Shown: positions 36,790-48,765, counted from the stretch's first letter. The stretch: DNA of 64,000 nt from Delphinapterus leucas (GCF_002288925.2 NW_022098026.1:22259432-22323431), one strand, 5' to 3'. Translations and numbers: made by a program. The notes: generated by a model not told the origin, from the letters alone.

Positions 36790-39500
36790 TGCTACTTTAT
36801 TGGGGAGGATTATTAAAAACTTCTAAAAACTAAAATATTTTGGCTGATGATATCATATGTGCCTTTTCATACAGGTTTTTATAGAAAATTGTCCTGTCTA
36901 CAATTCATGATATTAGGCAGCCATATCCATGAGGCTCTGTGCTCCAGGAAAATGGACTGGAGATAAACATGTGATCTGTGGACAAGCAATCTTGATGCTG
37001 GTCAGTAAAATTTGAATGATTTTCTGAAATAAAAAGTGAGGTAAGACAATCAGATTCTCCTTCAGAATTTGGAAATGAGAACTGTGAGGCTGAGATGTTA
37101 TTTGGAAGGCAAAAATGTGTGGGAGTGCATTAGGGCTCAGCGTTACAAGAATGCATAAAAGATGTACAGTGCAGTCATGGATTGGAGCCTGGTACCTAAA
37201 GGCAGTTGGTGTTACAGGCAGTCAAATTTACCCTTGAAATCCCTTACAGAGGTGCCACTTTGGGACCAGTATACTGTTTCTTGATAAGTTCAATATAATA
37301 TGATTTTTCTATCGTTTTGGAATAGACTGTTGCTTCTTCAGTAGAGTACCAGATGAAGCAGTTGGCTTGCATTTAGAGGCCATGTTTTACTGAAAATATG
37401 TATCTCTAAATACTAGAATTACACTTGGTGCCATGAGATGATCATGGTACAGGAGGCACCTGGAAACTGAAAGTGATGGAGAGAACAGCAGTTTTAGGAC
37501 ACCCACCTTATGCTCACTTCTGTGTGTATGTGGGAAGAACTGAAAGATGAATATGCATAAGGTAAATCTACTTATAATTTGGCTCCAGGGTAGAGAACAG
37601 AGGAGGGATCCAGTAGAGGGAGAAGATGGAGGCATCATACAGGGATAAGGTGGGTTACCATGAGGTAGAGGCTATGGATCCATAGAGGAGAAGACAGGAC
37701 AGGAGGCAGCCCTTCAAGCTGGCTTGGATTTGGACCAGTCCACTCTTCTGCTCCAGTCTGTGCGTATCCTTACAGTAACCCCCCTTCCTCAACATAACCT
37801 ATAAAAACCTTTGCTCATTACAACTGAAATTGTCCAGGCTAGTCAGTGAAATGGTAAAGATACTGCTTCTTGAATTCTTCTGAAGTTTGTCTTGTATCCA
37901 TGAAAATGCTTTGGGTGGGAAGTGAGAGAACATCCATGGAAAATATTCTCCACTGTATGCCTTCCAGAGAAATTATATATTGGCATTTCTGGAGCTAGTG
38001 TATCAGCAAAAAAATCAGAAGGCAACACAGAAAAAGAACATCCAACTAGTATTTGGATAAAGTAGTGACATTTACCATTTTTTTTGTGTACATAGCATAG
38101 CTAGTGTGTTTTACAGGCACTCGAAGTCACCTTTAAATGTAGTTCAGACCAACTTCAGTATTTTCAGCCATAGGTAAATCATATTTTGTGCCCCTTCTTG
38201 TATACCATAGTTGAACAACTTTCGGTGTGAAATAAAATACTTTTATTATTTCTTTCCAGGGAAGGCAAATGCATAATTTCAAATTGTCAGATGTTAGACA
38301 GCTTTGAATAAGTTCTGTTCGCTCCTCTTGGTGAGAAGCCTATACAGAGAACATTCTGGGATTTAATCGGCAAACAGTAGAGGGGAGTTAGCTTAGAAAA
38401 ATAGCCCTCTCTAACACATCTGCTCTGCAGATACCGTGTACTGCAAGGAAGCATCAGACCTCAGGAGACCAAACAGGAAAGCTGCCAGGGAAAGGATGGC
38501 CAATCTGGACTGCCTTTTGCAACATCTGTTGGGAGTCGACAAACTGCCTGGTGATATGCAACCTGGATTACACTGATCAACTTCAGTGCCAGCCCCTGGC
38601 CCCAGGGAAACTGGTTTCCAGGTCTACTGTGCTGGTGCTGAGAAGAGCACAGAAAATTCTTGGAGCAGGAGAAGGCAAATAGTTTTGGATGTACTTAGCA
38701 ATACAAAAGAGCTTTGTGGAAACTTTAGCTTTCTCTTCCCTCCTTGGAGAACATTGGTCTTGTGATCTGTGCTGAAACTTTTTCTTCGTTTGCCAAAAGC
38801 TTGGACTGGAACGTACACACACACTCAGATGTCTACAGAGAATTCCAACAACTAGCACATGGTGCTTCGTTTTTGAGGAATCAAAGAAAGATCGTACTCT
38901 CTGCCGTACTTTACAGTAGAAGCATGTCAACCACAATGATCCCTTTTGTTGTAATATCTCTTTCCTCCAAACCACTAACTTCTGTTTCTCATGAATGCCC
39001 TTGTCCCTACTTGCCTGAAATGAAAGCCGACCCATCTTTGCTCTCCACTGATCAGTCGTCACTCGGGCTTATCATCTCCATTCAGGCAGATTCTCGCGAT
39101 GATTCTGGCGAGGCTACTTTTGTTTATGAAACTAGAATCCAAATGTATCTGCTGAATATTCACAGAAGGGGTTCGACCAATGAATGATGGAGCCAGATTT
39201 ATTGAGGGGCTAATTTGAATTCATTTACATGATTTCTAATAAGAAAACTGGTCAGAAGACAGAAGCAGGCAATGAAATGAAACTTCTGTTGACAGGTGGC
39301 AATCGTGAAGTCTCATAATGTGCCAACTCTGGGGTTTTGTGTAGGTTTTCTCATTAGTCCTCAAGAGGAAGAATTGCTATGTTTGTTTTCTTAGGTCAGA
39401 GACATCTTGTAATCTGCCTAAAATTAATTTACTTGGTAAGTATAAAGTTTGTGTGACTCCAGGTTTCAAGATTTTCCAATATATTTTACTCCTTCCACAG
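36790..39500. other. 2.7 kb of unique sequence, no supported gene
   Basis: I recognise no repeat family. Open frames of 159 codons (38583-39062, minus) and 147 codons (38744-39187, plus) overlap each other on opposite strands and have no recognisable domain. They are probably chance frames. Confidence 0.45.
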
Positions 39501-39504
39501 AGTG

Positions 39505-39645
39505 TTATTAATTATTTGTTCCATAAAAAGTTATTGAGTGCCCATTCTGTGCCAGGCATTTGTCCCGCTCTGGGGACACAGCAGTGAAAATGAAAAGAAA
39601 GAAAGAAGACAAAATCTGCCCTTGTGGAGTTTACATTCTGATGTC
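39505..39645 (-). mobile_element. L2 3' end, minus strand
   Basis: The landmarks aaaaagttattgagtgcccattctgtgccagg, tctggggacacagcagtgaaaa and tgcccttgtggagtttacattctg give the reverse L2 end in order. Confidence 0.85.
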
Positions 39646-39751
39646 AAAGTCAGAAAGACCCCGAGAAGGAATCTAATCTAACCTAACCTAATGTAGATGA
39701 GGAACAGAACATACAAGTTTTCTCCTAAACTCTGAAGGCACATTAACCAAA

Positions 39752-40062
39752 TGGTTAGAGCAAAGCCTCTGAAGCTGGGTTTGAATCAGGGTCCTGTTGT
39801 TTCCTGGTGGTATCCTTGTTTTCTCCCTCTGCAAAAAATGGGGTTAATAATAGGAGTACTTGCCCCATAGGAACATTTTTTTTTTTTTTTACATCTTTAT
39901 TGGAGTATAATTGCCTTACAATGGTGTGTTAGTTTCTGCTTTATAACAACGTGAATCAGTTCATAGGAACATTTTTTTAAGACTAAGGAGATAATGCACA
40001 TAGACTGACTAGTATAACGTCTCACACAGAGCAAAAGCTCGATAAAATATTGCTGTGATTAA
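39752..40062 (+). mobile_element. MIR SINE, plus strand, split by a tiny L1
   Basis: The MIR 5' half (ggttagagcaaagcctctgaagctgggtttgaatcagg ... tgcaaaaaatggggttaataa) runs into an inserted L1 stub. It resumes with aggagataatgcacatag and ends near aaagctcgataaaatattgctg. Confidence 0.8.
39866..39978 (-). mobile_element. Ultra-short L1 3' end insertion with 17-bp TSD
   Basis: Only about 80 bp of an L1 3' end is present: poly-T then the reverse of ctccaataaagatgt. It lies between copies of cataggaacattttttt at 39866-39882 and 39962-39978 (the T-run makes the left edge ambiguous). It has the same 3' end as the L1 at 15380-17269, so it belongs to a related L1 lineage. Confidence 0.85.
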
Positions 40063-40064
40063 TT

Positions 40065-41375
40065 GTGGTGGTGATAGAAGATGATGATGAGATTCTAGAC
40101 AAAAATTACAACAAAAACGAGGGCAACATTTTAACCCATAGAGGAGAAGACCCAAGCCAGAACAGACAATGTTTAATTTTAGAACTCAGGGCTCTTTCAT
40201 TTGGGAAGTGCACCTGGTCTCAAAAGAGATTTTTAAAAATAGATTAAATTGGAGTGCCAGCTAACCTGAAGAGTTTTCAAAGCTGGTGACCACAATTGCA
40301 TGAGCCCTTTTGCTTGGCATCATCTCTGCAAGTCCTTGCCAAGGAGGTGCCTTCTGGAGAGGTATAGGGACAATGTGGAGATCTGGCACTGGTTTGTGGA
40401 GCAGCAGAATTGATACTCACCACATTAGAGGGAGCTTTCCTGCCACCTGTGCACTACCCTTCTCCCTCCTCCCAAAGAGGTGTATCACACTTGTGAGAGA
40501 TCCCAACAGCCTACTGGTGAGATGCTCAGTACAAAAGAAGACAGTAAAATTAACGCTTGAGTTTGAGTTGTGATCTAGAGAAGGTTTAGGAATTTTGGCT
40601 CAGCAGATGGTTGTAAGTCTAGGCATTCAGATTGTTTTGTTAGGTAATCCTATTCACATTTATTCAATTTGTTAAAGAATTTCCAAACTTCAAAAACCAG
40701 ATCGGTTTAACACTCTGCTAACGTTAACGCATAGATCCTGCCCATTGTCATTTAGAGCAACACAATCTGGCAGCTTCTACACTTGCTAATTAATAAATCC
40801 TTAGGTGTTAGAGATGGGAGATTGTATGTCATTTATGTTGCATCAGTAAGTTGTGGGCCTAGAACAAATTTTCCTTCATTGCCGTCTGCTAACATCTTTC
40901 TTCAAGGACATAAGAAGACATCCAGTAAAGCATTTAACCTTCCTGTGTCTGAGTCTCCTCAACTATGAAATAGAAATACTCACATCTGTCTAGATACTCT
41001 TGTGAGACTGTATTAAAATAATGGATCTGAACCCTCCAGTTAGAATAAACGTCTCTCAATTTTCACAGAGAACTGATGGCACAATTCACTTTCTCTCTGT
41101 GGTATAGTTTTTTATCCTTCCATCTTATCTTCTCAGTGACATCAGTTTAAGACTGTCTATTCCAACTCTACACCTTCTTTCCACAACTCTTTGCACGATC
41201 TTTAATTCTGTTTTTTTTTTTTTTCTTTAATAAAAATTTGAGTAACTTTTACGTGCCAGGCTCTGTAAAACTTGTTCTCCTTTTGGGTCCATCTCCTTCC
41301 ATATTTATTAGCTGCTTCAGGGTCAGAGTCCAGGTGGGGAGGAGGCTAATTAAGGTGAAGAGTGTTGTCTCTGAC
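40065..41375. other. Unique sequence, no gene seen
   Basis: A possible MIR remnant lies near 40915-41040 (ctgtgtctgagtctcctcaactatgaaatag). Otherwise no repeat or coding segment is recognised. Confidence 0.4.
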
Positions 41376-41379
41376 ATGG

Positions 41380-43115
41380 CTGGTATTTTCTTAAAGAAGG
41401 AAACTTTGGATTTTAAAATAGTTTTAGATTTAAAGAAAAGTTGCAAAGACGGTACAGATAGTTCCCATATACCCCTCACCCAGTTTTCCCTAATGTTAAC
41501 ACCTTACATTATCATACAGGACATTTGTCACAGCTAAGACAGCAACATGGTTACACTGCTATTGACCAAACTCACACTTTATTCAGATTTCACATGTTTT
41601 CCCACTAATGTCCATTTTCTGTTTTCGGTTCCCATCCAAGACACCCACTTGCATATAGCCTTAATCTCCTCTGGTCTGTGAAGGTTTCTCAGTCTTTGCT
41701 TGTTATTAATGACCTTCACAGTTTTAAGGACTACTGGTCAGGTATTTTGTAGTGTCTTTCCTTCTGACAAACCCTAACCCTCAGTTTGGGTTTGTCGGAT
41801 ATTTTTCTCCTGGTTAGACTGAAGTTGTGAGTTTTTGAGAAGACTGCAGAGATGAAGCGCCTTTCTCATTACATCACCTCAGGGTAAGTGCTGTGAACAT
41901 GACTTATTTTTACTGAACCAAAATTGGGTCTCCTCACCTGCATGTAGTAAAGCCAATCTACTGACACCAGGTTGTGGTGAAGGAAAGTGCAGCATTTATT
42001 GCAGGCCGCCAAGCAAGGAGTCCAGGTAGCTGGTGCTTAAGAGGCCCAAACTTCCCGAAGGCTTTCAGGGAAAGGTTTTTAAAGACAGGTTGAGGGAGGG
42101 GGTTGTGGGGTGCGTGATCAGCTCATGGACATTTTTCTGATTGGTTGGTGGTGAGGTAATTGGGAGTCAACATTATCAACCTCCTAGTTCCAACCGGTCT
42201 GGGGTCTACATGCTTGTGGGCAGCACACAGTTAACTTCTTCCACCTGGTGGGGGTTTCAGTATCTGCAAAACAGCTCAAAGGACATGGCTCAGAATATTC
42301 TCTATAGCCCTTGAGGAGGAACTAAAAGTTCTTGAATTTGTTTAATAGCTAAACTATTATTATTTTGTTTTGCTTGACTGTTTCCATTTCTTTCTGCATT
42401 TTCTCACTTCTCTGATTAAATTTATTCTTTGACTAAATTTCTTCTACAGACAAAAGGCAGGCGGAGGACATGGGGAGGCAGGGGTATGTCCTGGGAAGGC
42501 CTCATAGGGTCCTGCTTGGTTACATTATTCCTGGTGATGTTAATCTTGATACCCTGGCCAAGGTAATGTTCTCCAGGTTCTGCATTGTAAAGTTGCTTTT
42601 TCCCGTCTTATAGTCTGTTCTTCAGAAGCAAGTCACTAAGGCCAGCCACACTCAAAGAGGTGGGAAAGAGGTGGGAAAGAGGTGATAAGCTTCACCTCCT
42701 GGTATTTATACATAAGTTATTTGGAACTCTTCTGTAAGGAAGATTTGCTTCTTCTCCAATTGTATCTTCCTATCTATCTATCCATCCATTCATTCATTTA
42801 TATCAGCATGAATTCAGGTATATTTATTTTATATTTTGTGTTGTAATATGATACTGTGTTCATGATTTATTTTGTTGCTCAATTGTTCCACCTCTGGCCG
42901 TTGGCAGCTTTTAGATTGGCTCTTGTGGCCCTTTGACAAGCTCCCATCCTTTGATTTTTGAGTACTTCTTTACTTTTGTACACTAAGAGATGCTCTAGGC
43001 TCATCTTGCATTTTCCCTGCCCTGGCCTGAGAATTAGCCATTTCTTAGGAGACCTAATTTATTTCACTGGAGAATAGTATTAGAAACCAGGATCTGGGTG
43101 GTCAATGTGCTTGTT
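41380..43115 (+). mobile_element. Old L1M-type 3' UTR, split by an LTR
   Basis: Familiar L1M 3'-UTR landmarks occur on both sides of an insertion: left, agaaaagttgcaaagacggtacag, cttcacagttttaaggactactggtcagg and ctcctggttagactgaag; right, gatgttaatcttgataccctggcc, ttatttggaactcttctgt and ttgttgctcaattgttcca. Continuity across the LTR supports a single older element. Orientation is inferred by recall and is less certain. Confidence 0.65.
41909..42524 (-). mobile_element. LTR element inserted in the L1M 3' UTR
   Basis: About 610 bp that break the L1M sequence. The left end contains tgaaccaaaattgggtctcc and the right end is ...gcttggttaca. A ttatt motif is present at 41904-41908 and again at 42525-42529, which may be the target-site duplication, although the LTR start TG lies five bases further in. 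Plus-strand tttatt at 41995-42000 gives AATAAA on the minus strand. No viral genes are recognised inside. Confidence 0.55.
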
Positions 43116-43119
43116 CCTA

Positions 43120-44055
43120 CTGGGGTTTCTCAGTAGCTGGTATAGTTTTAATCCAACATTGAGTCCTGTGTGCATTGGAAGCTTAGTAGCTGGTTACGCT
43201 CTTAGAGCATGCTTGTGGGTTTCTCAGAGGTTCATCCACTGGAGTCATCCAACAATGATTACTTTACTTGCAGTGGAGACCATTAATGATTTCTAAATAT
43301 GGCATGATAATGAAAGCTGTCTTCTAGTAACATTACTTGCACAGAAATTTGGGGTGTGAAATGGAGTAGAGAAGAGAATGGAATAGGGAGGCCAATTAGG
43401 AAATTGATAGAGTAGTCTTAGGATTTAAAACAAAAAGAAGTCTGGACAAGAATGATTACTGTGAAAATCAAAATAGGGAGATAATTACAAGAAATATCTA
43501 CTAAGAGTATTGAAGAGCTGGCTGTTCTCAGCTACTTCCCACCATGGTTATATACTTTAAGGATTTTCTGACACCGAATTCTGCTGTTACTACAATATAT
43601 GAGTTGGGACAGCTTCTAAGCTCAGTCAGACTCTCAGGCCATTTACAAGGGGAGACTCACAGCGTGGTTCCTATAGTCTGCAGCTCTTGGGGCTCAAGTC
43701 TCTAGACTGGGTTGCTCATAGTTTCCACATTTTAGTGACATAGAACATTTTGCTATTTCCCTCTAGGGAAATGGTGGATGGATCCAGGCAGGATGTATGA
43801 CTGGACACCAAATGATGGTTTCAAATTGCTCTTGTAATAGTCATCCTTCATTTTCCCCTTTTCTGTATCTTCTAAGAGGAAGGATGTAGAAAAGTACATG
43901 GGAATGTGCTAAGTAAGAGCTTATAGGTCTTAGATAGCTCTTCATGAGATAAAAATTTGTAGCTCTCTAGGCCGAGCATGTAATTTTATTTTTCTGATGA
44001 ATACAGGGGGCTTTAAATGGATACGTAAGTGGTTTGCATTTATTCCTCTAGGATC
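43120..44055. other. Unique sequence, no gene or repeat recognised
   Basis: Short random open frames only. Confidence 0.4.
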
Positions 44056-44057
44056 TC

Positions 44058-44206
44058 TCTTGCTACCCAAAATGCAGTCCTCAGAGGAGCAACAGAAGCA
44101 TCACTTGGGAGTTTGCTGGAAGTGCAGCTTCCATGTACTGTATAAGAATCTATATAAAAATAAGATCCCTGAATCATCCGTATGCACAATAAAGGTTGAG
44201 ATGCAG
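44058..44206 (+). mobile_element. MER5A-like MITE, first of two abutting copies
   Basis: Internal MER5A order: aacagaagcatcacttggg, tgctggaagtgcagc, ctgaatcatccgtatgcac, ggttgagatgcagtgg at the right end. Its left terminus is eroded. Confidence 0.65.
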
Positions 44207-44378
44207 TGGTCTCGACCACTGGTCCACTAATTTGGCTGTACATGAGAATCGTTTGGGGAGCTTTACAAAACGCTATGCTTGGGTTTATCCCCACAGATTG
44301 TGATGTAATTGGTGTTGAATGTGACCTGAGGATTTGGATTTTAAAACTTCCCAATACTTCAGGATTGCCATGGTGAAT
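44203..44378 (+). mobile_element. hAT-Charlie MITE, second abutting copy
   Basis: Starts cagtggtctcgaccactgg directly where the previous copy ends. It continues tggctgtacatgagaatcg, tttggggagctttacaaaa and ends near cttcaggattgccatgg. A MER5/MER58-type relative; the subfamily is uncertain. Confidence 0.6.
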
Positions 44379-44544
44379 ATCACCATTCCAGGCAGAAGAT
44401 TAGAAGGCCATAAAACAATACACTAAGGAAGAAAAACTTAAGACTAGTACTCTTAATTCATCTGATATTACCAACATTGCTCCAAAAACCTGGCCTGTGG
44501 CACACAATATCAATAACACTGGGCATGGGTATTCTTTTTCTGTC

Positions 44545-45289
44545 AGCGAAACTACATGGGCAGCCCATCAAACTGAGACCTTGTTACCTGTGCTTGTGCT
44601 TCTGACAGACCAGCTATAGATGGGAGATTCCCAGCCTCCTCCTTGGACTTCAGATGCCAGTTGCAAGTGCAGGTTTTTACCTGTACTTCTGACCACTGGC
44701 TATAGATGAGAGGCTCCCAAGACCCCCTCCTTAAGTTCAATTAATTTGCTAGAGCAGCTCACAGAACTCAGGAAAACACTTTACTTATGAGATTTTCCAG
44801 TTTATTATAAAAGGTTACAACACAAAAACAGCCATATGGAAGAGATGCCTAGGGCAAGGTATGTGGGAAGAATACAGGGCTTCCATGCTCTCTCCAGGTC
44901 TGTCACTCTCCCCAAATCTCCATGTGTTCACTAACCTCTCCAAACCCCATTCTTTTTGGCTGTTATAAAAGCTTCATTACATAGGCATGACTGACGAAAT
45001 CCTTGCCCATTAGTGATTAAATCAACCTCAAGCCCCTCTTCCCCTCCCTGGAGGTCAAGAGAGTGGAACTGAAACTTCCAGACCTTTCATCCAGTGGTTG
45101 GTTCCCCTGGCAACCAGAACCTCACCCTTAAGTAGGGTCCAATAGTCATCTCATTAACATAATGAAAGACACCTTCCTTCCCCCATTCCCCCCCCATCAA
45201 TTAGGAAATTCCAAGAATTTTAGGAGCTCTGTGCCGGAAACTGGGATGAAGACAAATTTGTATTTCTTACTATAAATTACAGTATCATA
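44545..45289 (-). mobile_element. Old ERV-type LTR, minus strand, with internal partial duplication
   Basis: The landmarks tttgctagagcagctcacag, ttttccagtttattataaaagg, ggttcccctggcaaccag and aggaaattccaagaattttaggagctctgtgcc are those of a common old mammalian LTR read backwards. The right end is atcata (45289). A unit containing acttctgaccactggctatagatgagaggctccc is preceded about 100 bases earlier by a similar one. The family name is not certain (ERVL-like). Confidence 0.6.
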
Positions 45290-45389
45290 GTTGGCCTTAG
45301 ACATTATTACTTCCTTGCAGGGATTCACCCATGCCATTATCCAGGGTGTTGTGTGTTTATACTTGATAAGGCTGCTAATGTATCATCTT

Positions 45390-45670
45390 TATTAAATCAC
45401 ATGAGAGCACAAGTGAACACCTTAAGTGATCAGACTTCCAGCTTAGGGGACTTAGTAAGTCAATGGATGCGATCACGGGGCTCTTGGTGGAAAAAAAAAT
45501 GTTACTTATTTTGGGAATTAATGTCATAATCTGTATTTTCTCTTACATGTGCCTATACTCTTGCTGTGGCATCTGCCTCCGATGCAGCCAAACAGCCACC
45601 AAAGGAGCCACCACTGTGCTAATGAAACCCCTTGCTGACCGTTCAGCGGGGCGAGTAAAATGGTAAGAGC
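45390..45670 (+). pseudogene. Possible endogenous retrovirus env (transmembrane subunit) end, broken
   Basis: A 67-codon frame (45463-45666) encodes a single strongly hydrophobic segment followed by a Cys-rich juncture (CCGICLRC) and a short polar tail, a layout typical of the end of a retroviral transmembrane protein. The stretch just upstream (45405-45470) continues the similarity in a different frame, so the copy is frame-shifted. An LTR-like unit follows 20 bases after the stop. There is no gag or pol beside it. The assignment rests on layout and position only; the alternative is a chance hydrophobic frame. Confidence 0.4.
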
Positions 45671-45688
45671 TGGTCCCAAGGGATAAAA

Positions 45689-46099
45689 TGTTGGGGGAGG
45701 CCCTAGAGAGGTTGGGACTGCTGGTTGCCCCTTGAGGCTGACCCCAGCAATCAGAGGCTACTCACCCCCACCCCCCACCCCCGTCCTTGGAATGTAAGCC
45801 CCGCCCACCGTTCCCACAGCTGAAGCCTTTTTCAAGGAGGCAGCCTAGAGAGAGCATTGAGGTATTGAAACCACCTGGAGGGTATCCAGGCCTGAAACCA
45901 CTTAAGCAGTCTTTATAAACTTTGAAGACGCTGGTGGGTAGGTGTGGAGATCGACTCGTCTCGCGGCGTCCACAACAAGCCTCGAATGTAAGTTGCTTTT
46001 CTTCTTAAAACTGCCACCTACCACAGTCTGGAGTGGCCTGCCTCTTTCTTAGGTCTCTCCTTGTCCTTTGTGTATTGGGGGCCGGTTTGGGAACCAACA
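45689..46099 (+). mobile_element. LTR-like unit downstream of the env-like relic
   Basis: About 411 bp starting tgttgggggaggcc and ending gggaaccaaca. It is preceded by a purine-rich aagggataaaa that could be a decayed polypurine tract. It contains a TATA-like tttataaactttg near 45910 and a CpG-containing stretch (gatcgactcgtctcgcggcg). Position after an env-like frame supports a 3' LTR. No matching 5' LTR is found in the window. Confidence 0.5.
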
Positions 46100-46104
46100 C
46101 CACC

Positions 46105-48135
46105 AGAAGGTATTTAGCTAGCTTTGGGGTGCGTTTTAGTGCTTCCTTTTTAAAGCTTCCCAAGTAATTTTAATATGCTGCCAGCACTGAGAAACTTTGT
46201 TTTTCCGCTCCTGGAGGCCACGCCGGAGAACGGTTTTCCCGAAAGTGGAATAAAGGCCTTGGTGGAATTAAAGGACTGGCCAAGTAGAAACACGGACTGA
46301 GCTGTAGGACTTGCAGATTGCTGCTCTCGCAGTGAAATGCGCTTCCCGCCCCGTTTTCAAGATGAATAGCATAATATCGTGTAAGCACTAAATATTATCA
46401 TTCCTCATACAAGACTTTTGTTTCTTGTTTGACTCCTGGGTAACCTGAATTCTGGGACATTTGAAAGTTTGAAAAGCCCTGAATTATCGATGCATTTCCC
46501 TTGTCTTGTTGGAAGCCAGGTGTTAATCACTGTATTGTGTTAACTCCTTCAACTCTGCACTTTACAAATTTTAGCAAGTCTCCAGAAGGGTCCTTCCCTG
46601 TACTCGAGAGCACTCCCAGTGCATCTCTGCAAGCTCACCTTCTCCTGTTGCCTGCAGTGACGTGGCCCCTAAACAGGCTCTTCTTAAGTTTTACAGTCAG
46701 CCGGTATTCTCCTTGTAAAACACGAGTTTCAGCTTTTATTTTTAGAGTCTTCTAATACATCCTGATAAATGTTCTCCTCCGAAGGGTTTGTCAGGAGCAA
46801 GGGTGATTGATAAACTGTTGCAAAGGAAAGAGAAAAATGTTCTCGCTAATATCTGCCACTGTGACAGATTACATCATGTTCTAAGGCTAATCGGTACTAA
46901 ATGGATTTTGTATTTTAAATGTTCTCTGCAGCCATCCAGGTATGAATCACATTGTTTTATCAAAATCGTTATGAGGGCCGCCTTGACTTGTAAAATCTGA
47001 CAAATAGATGTGGGAAGGCAAATGGTGCTAGGCTCGTGCGTCGGCATTATCAGGGCGTTGTTTATTCTGCGAGCTCATGAATCATCACTCCATGTGTAAA
47101 GACTTGCCAGGGAAAAGTAAAAGCTTTGTCCTTGGTTATCAGTGTTGGCTCCTGGGACAGGTGTTGCATTCTCAGTGTCAGATGACTGGGGCTTCAGCTG
47201 TGTGCTCCTTGTTTGTGTTTGATTCTCTTTTTCCCTGTATTTCAGGACAGAATTCTTTATGGCAGAGGTTTCTGAAATGTGTCAGGCAGGATAATTTTAG
47301 GTGGCACATGAGCAAATATTTTGATTTTTAGCAATTGAAATATTTGTCTGTTTTTGCATTAAGCCTGGTGATGGAGTCTACTTCCTACTTTCCTTGCCTC
47401 CAGAGGTTCAGAAATAGAAACAACTAAAGAGGAACAAAAGAGGGAGTAAAAAAGAGAGGAGCTAAAGGAAGTGAAAAGAGAAGGGACCCAATGCTAAGAG
47501 AGGTATTGGAGAGCCTATCTCCCACGATGGTAGAAACTCCAGTTAGAGAATTCTGCTTCTCACCCAGTTCACCCACCCTTAAGAGCAGAGGGAAAAAGGA
47601 CTTTGGAAAGGTGAGAGGAAAGAGAGATGGGCAACAGTGAAGAAAGGTTCAGAGATGGGAAACTAAGTGGTGAGACTGGAGCTACAAGATTTTTAGAATC
47701 ATTGGAGGTTCAAGGCTACACAACTCGGTGAAGGTGTATGCTAGAGGCATATGATAGGGTAACCGTAAGTATATTAGAGAAATCTCTGTACTTGTTAAAG
47801 AGCATAAATTCCCAGCTGTGTGTTTAAGCCACCCCGAGACCTTGGGACAAATCCCTTTCTCTTCTGTAAAATGCAACAGTTACATTTTTAAAATGTTTCA
47901 TTGCTATTTTCTAAAAGAGTAAGTCCAGTATGATTGGTTGTTGTTGTTGCTGCTGTATTTAGTTTTTAAATTACCTTATATTCATGGTAAGCAAAATCGG
48001 TTTTCCATTTATTTTAGGTAAGTTTATCTAAGTTAAAATGATTCTGCTTGTAGAAAAAAAGGTCAATTAATACAGCAAGAGTTGATGCTTTCATGGCATT
48101 TCTTCCTGTGTCAGGCTTTACTTGTATTTGATTGT
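46105..48135. other. Unique sequence, no gene seen; candidate conserved non-coding part at 46780-47330
   Basis: No transposon is recognised over about 2 kb, and the short open frames lack domains. The stretch 46780-47330 holds several homeodomain-like motifs (ATTGATAAA, GCTAATCGG) and some CpGs, which is unusual for this AT-rich desert. Near 47835 there is a short MIR-like piece. Confidence 0.35.
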
Positions 48136-48139
48136 CATT

Positions 48140-48290
48140 TGGTCATAATTTGCAAGAAGTGCTATTATATTCCCACTTCACACACCCTGGGATATAGAGG
48201 TTGAATGTCATGGTCAGGGTTGCACAGTTCATGCCTGGAGAAAGCCAAAGGCTGAATCCAGGTGCTCTGGCTCCACAGTCAGTGTTACTC
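48140..48290 (-). mobile_element. MIR fragment, minus strand
   Basis: The order ccacttcacacaccctgg, atatagaggttgaatgtcatggtcagggttgcacag, ctgaatccaggtgctctggctcc is the reverse MIR core. Confidence 0.65.
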
Positions 48291-48586
48291 TCCTCCATAG
48301 TCACTCGGTTACCTCTTCAGTATCAATATAGGTGGAATTACTTGGCAAAAACAGGGAGCTTGCTGCTCAAGAGACATTGCTCTAAGTTTCACCTGGTATC
48401 ACGAAAGTGTGTTGTTTTATCTAAAGCTTTGTCTAGTATATAAGGTAGCTGCTCAAAAATACTGTCATAGATTTAAAAAAAAAAAAGAAATTTGTTTTCT
48501 GTATCACACTCAGTGGTATCTTCCTAAGGCTCAGATTATATCACGTCACTCCCCTGGTTAAACTTTTTTAGTGGCTTCCTATTAAG

Positions 48587-48765
48587 TTTGCCGGAGTAAG
48601 CAAATAAAAATACAGGACACCCAGTTAAATTTGGATTTCAGATAAACAATGATTTTTTTTTTTTTTTTAGCGTGACGTATTCTAGGCAATATTTGAGACA
48701 CACTATAACTATTCATTGTTGATTTTAAATTCAAATTTAGCTGGGCCTCTTTTTATCTGGCTACC
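48587..48765. mobile_element. Palindromic MITE inside L2
   Basis: The left arm (aaaaatacaggacacccagttaaatttggatttcagataaacaatga) is mirrored as reverse complement by the right arm (tcattgttgattttaaattcaaatttagctgggcctc). Around them lie short ends gccggag and tctggctac. A T-run sits in the middle. I recognise the palindrome as a common mammalian MITE but cannot name it. Confidence 0.7.

Noticed and set aside
38583..39187. A 159-codon minus-strand frame overlapping a 147-codon plus-strand frame
   Set aside because: Mutually overlapping antisense frames with no domain, splice context or family resemblance; most likely chance.
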